From: a virus | Length of the DNA: 60,565 nt | Direction: 5' to 3' (one strand) | IMG/VR virus record: IMGVR_UViG_3300003690_000008 | Span: 1-60,565 of that record | Shown: positions 32,796 to 40,600 of the stretch, in pieces | How the letters are laid out: every line of letters begins with the position of its first letter | Numbering within the stretch: the first letter of the stretch is position 1 | Program-made: the position numbers and the translations under genes | The notes under the pieces: generated by a model | Seen by the model: only the letters and a program-made list of their open reading frames with translations | What the model was told of the DNA's origin: nothing | The model's database searches: none

Positions 32796-33893
32796 ATGGC
32801 CGTACTGCCAAGAATCTTGCATCCCTCGATTGTGAATGAGCGAATTTCACGATTGAAGGTCACTAACACCATCCTTCAGGATGCGTTCGGGATGCGATCC
32901 GGTGGCCCCAACGTCAGGCAGACTCCAAGCCGTCGCGGCTCTTACGACGTGTTCAACGACACCCGAGAAGTTGCAACAGCCGTATTGCCTGGTGGCCACG
33001 CTCAGACCATCGCTCGCAACCCAGTGGGCAATGTGCCATTCACTGTTCCTCGGTCTGCCGAGAAGCTCCCGTTGTTGATGGAAGAGTTGAATCAGTTGCG
33101 TGCCATTGGCGGTCCTGTTGACGGCGTAGACTCCCTCGGCGAACGCTACATCATGGACCAGGAGCGAGTATTCAAGCAGCGGAACACAAACCTCCGAGAG
33201 TTCCAGATTTCGGCCATGCTTCGCGGTAGTTACACCTGGACCCGCGCCGGCACTTCGTTTACTCATGCGTACAGCGGCGGGACAACGACAGTCAACTATC
33301 AGATTCCCGCCGCCAACAAGACCCAGCTTAACATGACCGGTGGCGGTAGCATTCTCGGGACAGCCTGGGACAATTCAGCCGCGCCAATCGTCCGGGACCT
33401 CCTGGCAATCAACTCGGCTTTCAATCAGGTTGTCGGCCAAGGATTGACGGACATCTGGTGCAGTTCTGTTGTTTGGGGTTTTGTCATCACGAACACCGAA
33501 GTCCAGAATCTTGCCGGTTCGGCTTCTAGCCCCGTGGAAAGCTTCCAGCGTGATACCGACAAGCAGACATTCACAGCCGTCATCCGAGGCGCTCCATGGG
33601 TAACCTGGCACGTCACGGACAACGGATTGAACCTGACCGGAACATTCACCAAGCTGATCGCGGACACCGACGCGGTGTTCCTGACGCCCATGGACTCAAG
33701 CGTGGCCGCGTACTACGAGTGTCCAGAGCCGGTTGTGGACCCCGTGACCAACCAGCAATCGAATCAGTTCGGCGAGTACTATTACCACAAACTGATCGAC
33801 GATCCAGTGAGCTACGAGTTCCACGGAAGGCACAATGGATTGCCGGTGCTGTTCGTTCCATCCGCCATTGCCTATGGAACTGTCGATTTCTGA
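32796..33893 (+). CDS. Major capsid protein (E-family) (365 aa)
   Basis: Length and layout fit phage E-type capsid proteins: N-terminal arm, VPFTVPRSAEKLPLLMEELN (about 85-105), ERYIMDQERVFKQRNTNLRE, and a C-terminal beta-rich domain (WVTWHVTDNGLNLTGTF ... FHGRHNGLPVLFVPSAIAYG). A strong terminator follows directly, common for highly expressed capsid genes. Confidence 0.75.
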   Translation: MAVLPRILHPSIVNERISRLKVTNTILQDAFGMRSGGPNVRQTPSRRGSYDVFNDTREVATAVLPGGHAQTIARNPVGNVPFTVPRSAEKLPLLMEELNQLRAIGGPVDGVDSLGERYIMDQERVFKQRNTNLREFQISAMLRGSYTWTRAGTSFTHAYSGGTTTVNYQIPAANKTQLNMTGGGSILGTAWDNSAAPIVRDLLAINSAFNQVVGQGLTDIWCSSVVWGFVITNTEVQNLAGSASSPVESFQRDTDKQTFTAVIRGAPWVTWHVTDNGLNLTGTFTKLIADTDAVFLTPMDSSVAAYYECPEPVVDPVTNQQSNQFGEYYYHKLIDDPVSYEFHGRHNGLPVLFVPSAIAYGTVDF

Positions 33894-33923
33894 TAAACCA
33901 ACAACGAAATGGTGATGAGCAAG

Positions 33924-33956
33924 GGCCGAGTCGGCTAAGTCGGCTCGGCCTTTTTT
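33924..33956 (+). terminator. Rho-independent terminator after the capsid gene
   Basis: GGCCGAG (33924-33930) pairs with CTCGGCC (33944-33950), then six T. Downstream genes may use read-through or another promoter. Confidence 0.9.
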
Positions 33957-33971
33957 GATAAAGACAAAAAC

Positions 33972-34475
33972 ATGCCATCATACACATCAAAAACCCTGAT
34001 GGAGCAGAAGATCGGAATTGCGGCAGTGATAGCGCATAGCGATCACGAGAGTACCGGGTCAGCAGTGACGCTTGTAATCGCCGATGCGATCAATCAGGCC
34101 ACCGAGGAGATCAACTTTTACGCTCGACACAGATACTCAGCAACAGCGCTGGCCGGCAGCACATTGATTACCCGGTGGGCCACGACTCTAGCTTGCTACT
34201 TCCTGATGCAAAACCGAGGAAACCCAGAACCGTTTTCTTTGTCCAATGAGTTCGACCGAATAATGAAGAATCTGGCAATGGTCGGAAAGGGATCGCAACG
34301 ACTACCTGACGTTGCTTTTGAAAACGATATGCGGCCAACCATGAGTAACCGCAGAATCGACAGGCGGTACAAGACAGATACGGTTAGAGTTACTCGCCAG
34401 AACTCGACAGATGCGCCTACCAAGTTGACGCAAGATCGAGCGGAGATTTACCCGTCGTCTCTGGATAAGGTGTAA
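33972..34475 (+). CDS. DUF1320/gp36-like head-tail connector (167 aa)
   Basis: YTSKTLMEQKIGIAAVIAHS, IADAINQATEEINFYARHRY, then RWATTLACYFLMQNRG match the Mu gp36-like DUF1320 pattern. It should sit at the head-tail junction. Ends by one-base overlap with the next gene. Confidence 0.7.
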   Translation: MPSYTSKTLMEQKIGIAAVIAHSDHESTGSAVTLVIADAINQATEEINFYARHRYSATALAGSTLITRWATTLACYFLMQNRGNPEPFSLSNEFDRIMKNLAMVGKGSQRLPDVAFENDMRPTMSNRRIDRRYKTDTVRVTRQNSTDAPTKLTQDRAEIYPSSLDKV

Positions 34476-35233
34476 TGCCAACGATTGAATTTGTCGGAAC
34501 CTATGACGATGTTGTCGCCAAGATCAACGAACTGGCTGCAATATTTTCAGGAGAGGCAGTAGATTTTCAGGACATCGGAAAGGGGTTTGTTTCAGCGATT
34601 GGATTCGCGGCATTGAGCGACATTCACGAAGCGTATGTCACCAAGGCTCGCGGTGGAACGGACGCGATGGGAATACAATGGCCTCCACTAAAGCCGGCCA
34701 CAATCGCCAACAGAAAGGTCGGAAGGAAAGACAAGCAGCAGAATGAAGCAATCCGAACAAGAGAGAAGATACGTAAGCGGGAGTTCAAGAAGTTGTTTGG
34801 TAGGTTCTTGTTGTCGTTGCCGGAGAATGAGGCCCGTACCAGGGCGCTTCAGGTAGCCGGTGCCAGGGCAACCAGAGAAATGGGAAAGAATAAAATTGAA
34901 ACCCTCGGCGGTAGGTCCGTCGAGATACTCAGGGACACGGGGATACTACTCAACAGTTTGTCACCAGGGGAGCTACAAGGGGCCAATTACAGCCCCCCGT
35001 CGCTAGAAGGCTCTGGGTATCAGATATTCACAGCAGGCAACGGAGAGGTGATCGTAGGGACGAACGTGAAATATGCGAGGACACACCAGGACGGAGCCCC
35101 GGATCGCAACATACCACGGAGGCAGTTTTTGCCAGACGAGAATTCAGAGATACCTCACTCGTGGCTGGATAACTGGGGAGACGCGGCACGCAGGGCTACG
35201 GAGGCGGCGATAACAATTTACCTAGCCGCATGA
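34475..35233 (+). CDS. Mu gpG-like virion morphogenesis / tail completion protein (252 aa)
   Basis: Helical N-terminus, IQWPPLKPATIANRKVGRKD, ILRDTGILLNSL, and a C-terminal YARTHQDGAPDRNIPRRQFL: the family signature of phage virion-morphogenesis proteins (Mu gpG). Follows the gp36-like gene as in Mu-type clusters. Confidence 0.7.
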   Translation: MPTIEFVGTYDDVVAKINELAAIFSGEAVDFQDIGKGFVSAIGFAALSDIHEAYVTKARGGTDAMGIQWPPLKPATIANRKVGRKDKQQNEAIRTREKIRKREFKKLFGRFLLSLPENEARTRALQVAGARATREMGKNKIETLGGRSVEILRDTGILLNSLSPGELQGANYSPPSLEGSGYQIFTAGNGEVIVGTNVKYARTHQDGAPDRNIPRRQFLPDENSEIPHSWLDNWGDAARRATEAAITIYLAA

Positions 35234-35236
35234 CAA

Positions 35237-35788
35237 ATGGCCGTTGATTATTATTCAGAGACGGCGCTTTTGCTGGCGGTACGAAATAGACTCAGGAGCC
35301 AGGTAACCGCTTTTACAACGGATACCTGCCAGATCGAATACGATGAACTTGCTCCGGCGACAGTGGGCGATTTGTATGTGGTTGTGCTGCCTGGAGGTAT
35401 AACACCAGGGCCGGTTCACAACAGAAGCGGAACAGTAGTTGATGAGATCATAGGAATTGACGTATCGGTAATCATACGAATACCAGGATACCCAAGGGAC
35501 AGGCGGCGAGAGAAGTTTATTGATGCCTCGGCCAGCTTGAACGCCCACTTGGCAGACGTAAGAAAGCAGATTGATTGGTCGTACACCATCAACGACGACG
35601 CCCTGACCTTGATAACAGCGCAGACAAGTTCCACGGAGGAATTTATTATCCCACTGAGGTTTGCTGGAATAGAAGCAAGACCGAGGCTCGTGCCGTCTGA
35701 GGTATTCGCCGCCAAACCAGGGGAGACCGCAGCGGGATTGAAGAGGGGTATTCAATTTCGAGGTGCCCGCAGAATCCAAACGATATGA
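35237..35788 (+). CDS. Probable tail terminator / minor tail protein (183 aa)
   Basis: Position immediately after the gpG-like gene and the alpha/beta composition (LRSQVTAFTTDTCQIEYDEL; DVSVIIRIPGYPRDRRREKF) fit a tail-terminator role, but no family is firmly recognised. ATGA overlap with the next gene. Confidence 0.5.
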   Translation: MAVDYYSETALLLAVRNRLRSQVTAFTTDTCQIEYDELAPATVGDLYVVVLPGGITPGPVHNRSGTVVDEIIGIDVSVIIRIPGYPRDRRREKFIDASASLNAHLADVRKQIDWSYTINDDALTLITAQTSSTEEFIIPLRFAGIEARPRLVPSEVFAAKPGETAAGLKRGIQFRGARRIQTI

Positions 35789-36240
35789 TCATGCCAGAAC
35801 CAACAGCAAAAAAACCTGTCGCCGGAATGGCCAAGCCAGTAGTTACAGTGGCCAAGCAGGTAAAGTCCCACCCTAGCGTCAGGTATCCAGAACGGACAAC
35901 CAAGCAACCATTGCACTGGCGGTGCATCAATCCAGAGTGCGTTGAAAATAGAGAATGGTTCGAGTGGACAGGGGACGATGCCGAGTGTCCAAAGTGCAAG
36001 CAGGTTCCGCCGGGGATCGTACTACTGGCGCTGATTCATCTTCTAGTGAAAGACCCAGAAGGGAAGATACAGGGCCAATTCGCTCGCTATAGAATAGCCT
36101 GTGATCCCGGAAAAGACTACATCGCCACCCCCGGTAACAATGAGGCCGGCACAAACAATCCTAATGTGGCCAATTGCCCTGGATGCCTAAAAGCCGTTGG
36201 GCACTCTGTCTCTACGGATTTGATTGGCCGATCAATATAA
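35785..36240 (+). CDS. Zinc-ribbon protein in the tail cluster (151 aa)
   Basis: HWRCINPECVENREWFEWTG, then ECPKCKQ: Cys pairs spaced as a zinc ribbon, plus a C-terminal CPGC. It is unusual between tail genes; a structural zinc fold in a tail or completion protein is possible. Confidence 0.55.
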   Translation: MIMPEPTAKKPVAGMAKPVVTVAKQVKSHPSVRYPERTTKQPLHWRCINPECVENREWFEWTGDDAECPKCKQVPPGIVLLALIHLLVKDPEGKIQGQFARYRIACDPGKDYIATPGNNEAGTNNPNVANCPGCLKAVGHSVSTDLIGRSI

Positions 36241-36252
36241 AAAGGTGATATC

Positions 36253-36738
36253 ATGGGAAGTTTCATAGCTGGCTCTTACTCAGTAACCTGGAATACAGCC
36301 GCACTAGGCCAGTTGGAGGCTGGTGCCACGATAGAACACCGTGATTTCAAAAGAATTATTACAGGAGACAATTACGCCGATACGCCGCAGGATGCGATTC
36401 ATCGAGGCAACGAAGTGTTTGCCCAGATGACTCTAATTGAATACGCAGCAGCCGGCATTGCTGCTGCTATCTCGCCAGGATCAACAGCTTATCTGGATTT
36501 TGATCGCATCATAGGAACACTGGACGTTGGGTCTGGAACTGCCAATGCCAAGGTTTTGGTGTTGACTGCCCTTGCCGGTACTCCAGCGGCGGCGGTCCCC
36601 GCATCGATCACATTTTCCGCAGCCATACTTGCAGAGGGGTTTCCGGTGTCGATCCTTTTCGCGCCAGACCTAAGAACAGTACCGATCCGCTTCCGTTGCT
36701 ATCCAGACTCAAATCACAAATATGCAGCACTTGCGTAG
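36253..36738 (+). CDS. Major tail tube protein-like (161 aa)
   Basis: AAAAGGTGAT precedes the ATG. Beta-rich, with GSYSVTWNTAALGQLEAGAT, then GDNYADTPQDAIHRGNEVF, the layout of siphophage tail-tube proteins. Sits just before the tape measure gene. Confidence 0.6.
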   Translation: MGSFIAGSYSVTWNTAALGQLEAGATIEHRDFKRIITGDNYADTPQDAIHRGNEVFAQMTLIEYAAAGIAAAISPGSTAYLDFDRIIGTLDVGSGTANAKVLVLTALAGTPAAAVPASITFSAAILAEGFPVSILFAPDLRTVPIRFRCYPDSNHKYAALA

Positions 36739-36752
36739 AAGAATGAAATAGT

Positions 36753-37982
36753 GTGCCTACTGACTTCACAATTCGAGTTGTCGAAGAAGCATCTCGCCGC
36801 ACATCTGGCGGCGGAGTTACCGGTCCAAGCGGATCGTCTGCACCACGAGGCCCAGCCAAGTCTCCCAAGTCTGCACCGGAAGAGGCAGCCCAGAAGAAAC
36901 AAAGTAAAGACGTAGCGGATCAGTTCCGTGAAATTACAAAACTCGGAAGGGACCTTGCTGGAGCACTTGGCCTTGGTGGATTTCTAGGGGTTATCACTAA
37001 GGTTACGGGTGCCGTCAAAACTCTCGTTGCGGTCATAACTGCCGCAAGTGCTGTTGAGGGAGCAAGAGCAGGGTTCAAAGGCGTTGGGGGGGCGGCACGG
37101 GTTGGGGCCAGAATCTTAGGTGCCGCCATAGACAGGGGCTCTTTTAGGGGAGTAGGCTCTGCGGCTGGCGGAGTTGGTAGAACTGGAACATCCCTGGCAG
37201 TAAGAGGTGGCGGCACTGCCGTTGCGGCCAGAGCCGGAACAGCCTTAGCTGTAAGAGGTGGGGCTGCTGCTGGTGGCACTGCTGTCAGCGGCACTGCTGC
37301 TACCGGTGTTGCCGTCGCTGGAGGAGGGGCTGCTGCTGGCTCTCTTTCTCTCCCTGTCATCGGCATTGCGATAGCTGCATTCATAGCAGCCACAACAGCA
37401 GCCGTAGTTGCACTCAAGTTATTGACAGGTGCCTTAGACAAGGCTGCTGCACCTTTAGTAGGGCTATCTCCAGAATTATCCGCCGCCGCAGCACATGCCG
37501 ATGTCGCCAGGCTAATGCGCGATATAGATCGAGCGGAAAGGCTAGGGCCAGGTCTCGCTGAAGTACAGAACACAAGAGTGAAGTTTGAGTTGATGATGTC
37601 GGAGGTCTGGACTCAAATCCTGGAGAACATGTTAAGACTGATAGAACCGATGTTGCCGTTTATCGAGCTTGCGGTTCAAACAATGACAGCTATCGTTAGT
37701 CTTTTTGGTTTATTAGTGGACACTGCGTTTGCAATCCTCAAGGCACTCTCGCCGCTGTGGCTAATACAAAAGATATTAGATGCTCTTTCTACGGATCACA
37801 AAAAGCTCTTTCTGACCATAAGGGAATTTCACGCACAATATCTTGATGATGCTGATACAAAGCTAGATACGTTTACCGATCAGTTTATGAAACTTGTTCC
37901 ACTTAAAAAGGGAATGCCTCCCATTGACGGAAGAAACACACGCGGAGAGGCAAACCTACCACCAAAAGACCCAGAAGAGTAG
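36753..37982 (+). CDS. Tape-measure-like protein (409 aa)
   Basis: GTG start at 36753 (ATAGTGTGCC). Disordered Pro/Ser/Lys N-terminus; residues about 95-235 are Ala/Gly/Val low-complexity with hydrophobic segments; the C-terminal helices include LLRLIEP-like stretches. Composition and position fit a tape measure, though 409 aa is short (tail about 60 nm if 0.15 nm per residue). Confidence 0.55.
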   Translation: MPTDFTIRVVEEASRRTSGGGVTGPSGSSAPRGPAKSPKSAPEEAAQKKQSKDVADQFREITKLGRDLAGALGLGGFLGVITKVTGAVKTLVAVITAASAVEGARAGFKGVGGAARVGARILGAAIDRGSFRGVGSAAGGVGRTGTSLAVRGGGTAVAARAGTALAVRGGAAAGGTAVSGTAATGVAVAGGGAAAGSLSLPVIGIAIAAFIAATTAAVVALKLLTGALDKAAAPLVGLSPELSAAAAHADVARLMRDIDRAERLGPGLAEVQNTRVKFELMMSEVWTQILENMLRLIEPMLPFIELAVQTMTAIVSLFGLLVDTAFAILKALSPLWLIQKILDALSTDHKKLFLTIREFHAQYLDDADTKLDTFTDQFMKLVPLKKGMPPIDGRNTRGEANLPPKDPEE

Positions 37983-37993
37983 GAGTGGGAATA

Positions 37994-39802
37994 ATGGCGA
38001 CTGTCGGCCTCCCTGTCGTTGGGCACCTAAATTACAACGGCTACACATTCGACGGCGCAACGCATATCAAGGTTCGCTCCGAACCACAGTATGATGAAGC
38101 GCAGAGAGTTATAACATACGTCAAACACGAGATAACTGTTGATGCTATCATAACCCCCGACTCAACATCAGGAACTAGCACGGATAGCGCAATGCTCAAC
38201 ATCAGAAGGAGGTTACTGCAACAAGGCGGAGCACTTATTCTAACCGGAAAAGGGTTTGGCAATGACATCATAGTAAACGTCAGCGATGGCGGGTATGCCG
38301 GCGGCAGCGGCGCGAAGCGAGATGTTAGATGGGGTCCAATACCGAGAATCTTGGCGTGGGAGCCAATTGGAAGCAAGGCCGCATGTCTTGTTACGTGGGC
38401 ATGCACTACATGTGTTCCTCTGTGCCCAGCAGGCATCGCTACCACAGGAGCCTCCGCTAAGTTGGCGTGGAATTACTCTATTAACTTCAGCATTGATCGC
38501 GGAATCACAACAAGAACCATAACCGGATACCTTGAAATCCCACAAACCAGACGAGCTAACATAGTACTAGGAAAAGCATCAACTATCGTGTGGCTTTCAG
38601 TGGATCGGGAATGGGAGGCAGTAATCGGGCCTCCTCTTTTTGGATTTGAAAGGTCCACCAATCGAACGATAAGCAAAAACCGATCTCGAATCGACTATAC
38701 GATTACAGACACAGAGATACCCTCTAATAACGCATATCCACTTGGGATGACTCACGCCAGCGGAGACTACTCAGTGCGATGGAAGAGAGGAAGTAAAGAA
38801 AGCGTATTGTATCGAAGCACGCTGAGCATGGACCTTGAGACGGCTCCCGGAGTTTCTGGGACATGGGCCTGGGTTGTTTTCCTAAAGGAAGCCCAGAGAC
38901 GTATCGAATTTGCCTTAAAAGAGAGCAGCAGCAGCGATCCCCTGAAAAAACAATTCGCAATTGTGAATGAAATTAGCCTCCGTGAATCAATTTTTTCCAG
39001 AGAGTGTTCATTTCGCGTTTCGTGGGTGTTTACCAGTAGCATCAAGGATTTCATGGAGGATTCTGGTCTGTGGACTCCGATTAAAGGAACCGACTGGAAT
39101 AAATGGAGACAGTCTCTTGCTCACTCGGAGTTCCATCCCAGGGGCGTAGCTCAATTAAGCAATCAACCGGGAAATGATATTATCGTTGACTTGTGCTTGG
39201 GTTCGCAGCCGAAATTGCATGACAATACACTTATTGGGTATGGGTATCCAGATAAGATGAAATTTGGACTCAAGAACAAGAAGCCACCAAAAAAGACCAG
39301 TTGGCTCGATTACTTCTCTAGTTACACCATACAAAAAAGCTCGGCTCTGTCCAAGCAGAGGTATCTCCAGGGACCTGAAACTGACAGCGGAAGCGCGTCG
39401 CAAGACGAAGGGAAGCCATCCTACCCGACAAGAAACGGGACGGCAGATGTTATACAACTAGCTGGAGAGACTGGTTATAGTGTAATCTATGAAGGCAACG
39501 CAGAGCGTGCTGGGTGGCCGATACCAAGACCCAAGATAGAAAAAATTGGAGGGCAGGACGCCGTGGAGAGGGAAGGGTTCTTCAAGACCGGTGTCGTTGC
39601 CAACCTGCTAGGCATTCAGATTTACCGCGCTGCCTGGAGCATTGAGTACGAATTAGCCGGAAGTCCCATGGACATAGATTCAGCAGGTCCACTCGGGAAT
39701 CCCCACGAAGACATAGATTCAAGTGACACGCCAGTAACCTTAGCCGCAAGCGCGGGCTCACCAACATCGTCCAGGCTGTCACCCACAACAACGCAGTCGT
39801 AA
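37994..39802 (+). CDS. Tail protein after the tape measure (602 aa)
   Basis: AGGAG (37981-37985) supports ATG 37994. N-terminal beta domain (GLPVVGHLNYNGYTFDGATH), a Cys-containing loop (CLVTWACTTCVPLCPAG), and long beta regions. Distal-tail or baseplate hub by position; no family firmly assigned. Confidence 0.55.
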   Translation: MATVGLPVVGHLNYNGYTFDGATHIKVRSEPQYDEAQRVITYVKHEITVDAIITPDSTSGTSTDSAMLNIRRRLLQQGGALILTGKGFGNDIIVNVSDGGYAGGSGAKRDVRWGPIPRILAWEPIGSKAACLVTWACTTCVPLCPAGIATTGASAKLAWNYSINFSIDRGITTRTITGYLEIPQTRRANIVLGKASTIVWLSVDREWEAVIGPPLFGFERSTNRTISKNRSRIDYTITDTEIPSNNAYPLGMTHASGDYSVRWKRGSKESVLYRSTLSMDLETAPGVSGTWAWVVFLKEAQRRIEFALKESSSSDPLKKQFAIVNEISLRESIFSRECSFRVSWVFTSSIKDFMEDSGLWTPIKGTDWNKWRQSLAHSEFHPRGVAQLSNQPGNDIIVDLCLGSQPKLHDNTLIGYGYPDKMKFGLKNKKPPKKTSWLDYFSSYTIQKSSALSKQRYLQGPETDSGSASQDEGKPSYPTRNGTADVIQLAGETGYSVIYEGNAERAGWPIPRPKIEKIGGQDAVEREGFFKTGVVANLLGIQIYRAAWSIEYELAGSPMDIDSAGPLGNPHEDIDSSDTPVTLAASAGSPTSSRLSPTTTQS

Positions 39803-39827
39803 TCAATCTCCAAAGAAAGGATGAGTC

Positions 39828-40349
39828 ATGGACGAGAAAACCGACAACAATGACCTCATGCAGATAATCACCCCCAGCGGGTCGGTTGATGTCAGCATGC
39901 TAAAGGTAATGATCGCAATCGACCGGCTTTTTTCCGAGCACGACCTCATCAACGCAAAGAACAACATAAGCCCCGAATTCTTAGTGGCCTTGGCTGGTGA
40001 GATATCGTCGATTGGTGAATGCGAGTGCTCTCCGACTGCCGCCTGGAAAGCATGGATGGATGCCGACAAGGTGCTGCTAGAGGAAGACGACAGCCTTACT
40101 GTCATCACCGTGCATGGAATCAAGATTGACCTGATAATGGCTAGGTTGGAAATGGAAGAAATAGAAGATGCCCATACTGTATCCAGCAAAAAATTCCAAC
40201 CTAGCGAAGAGTTTGCCGAGAGTCTTGTTAGGTGGATAAAGTCAAAGGGAGTTGACACCTGCACGCCAAGCGAGGCATATCACATCTGGAGGACGGCGTT
40301 CGTCAAGCTTGAGACGTTAAAAAAAAATACCGTGTCGAGTCCGATATAA
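39828..40349 (+). CDS. Tail assembly chaperone G-like (173 aa)
   Basis: GAAAGGATG precedes the ATG. Helical and acidic, ending ...ETLKKNTVSSPI. It carries an A9 run (40319-40327) at its end that places a canonical -1 slippery heptamer (see 40319), so a second frameshifted product is expected. This is the G / GT arrangement of siphophages. Confidence 0.75.
   Translation: MDEKTDNNDLMQIITPSGSVDVSMLKVMIAIDRLFSEHDLINAKNNISPEFLVALAGEISSIGECECSPTAAWKAWMDADKVLLEEDDSLTVITVHGIKIDLIMARLEMEEIEDAHTVSSKKFQPSEEFAESLVRWIKSKGVDTCTPSEAYHIWRTAFVKLETLKKNTVSSPI
40319..40325 (+). other. -1 frameshift slippery site A AAA AAA
   Basis: In frame 0 the codons are TTA AAA AAA AAT, so the heptamer is A-AAA-AAA. Slipping by -1 enters the frame that continues KYRVESDISYWYGINGFRLQ and stays open to 40597. 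Confidence 0.8.
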
Positions 40350-40597
40350 GCTATTGGTACGGCATAAACGGATTTAGATTGCAAGCCGACGAAAGAGCAG
40401 CGCTATTCGGAAACATAAAGAGAGTCCAGGCACAGCAGCAGGTAATAGATGACGATTACGACATATCCGACTACGACGGCGTGTACAGGTTATTCATGCT
40501 TGCTTACGGTAAGAAGTCTTATGCTGAAAAGATGAAGCTGAAGGCATTAGAGGAGCACGTCAAGAGGAATTGTAACGTCGTTTCAGGTAAGAGATAA
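40325..40597 (+). CDS. T-extension of the tail chaperone GT fusion (-1 frame)
   Basis: Reached only by frameshift at 40319. It reads YRVESDISYWYGINGFRLQA, DERAALFGNIKRVQAQQQVI and RLFMLAYGKKSYAEKMKL, the pattern of siphophage T domains (W-Y, then D-E-x-x-A-L-x-x-N-h). A TTG within the frame at 40379 could be misread as its start. The GT fusion would be about 256 aa. Confidence 0.75.
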   Translation, partial: KYRVESDISYWYGINGFRLQADERAALFGNIKRVQAQQQVIDDDYDISDYDGVYRLFMLAYGKKSYAEKMKLKALEEHVKRNCNVVSGKR

Positions 40598-40600
40598 ACC

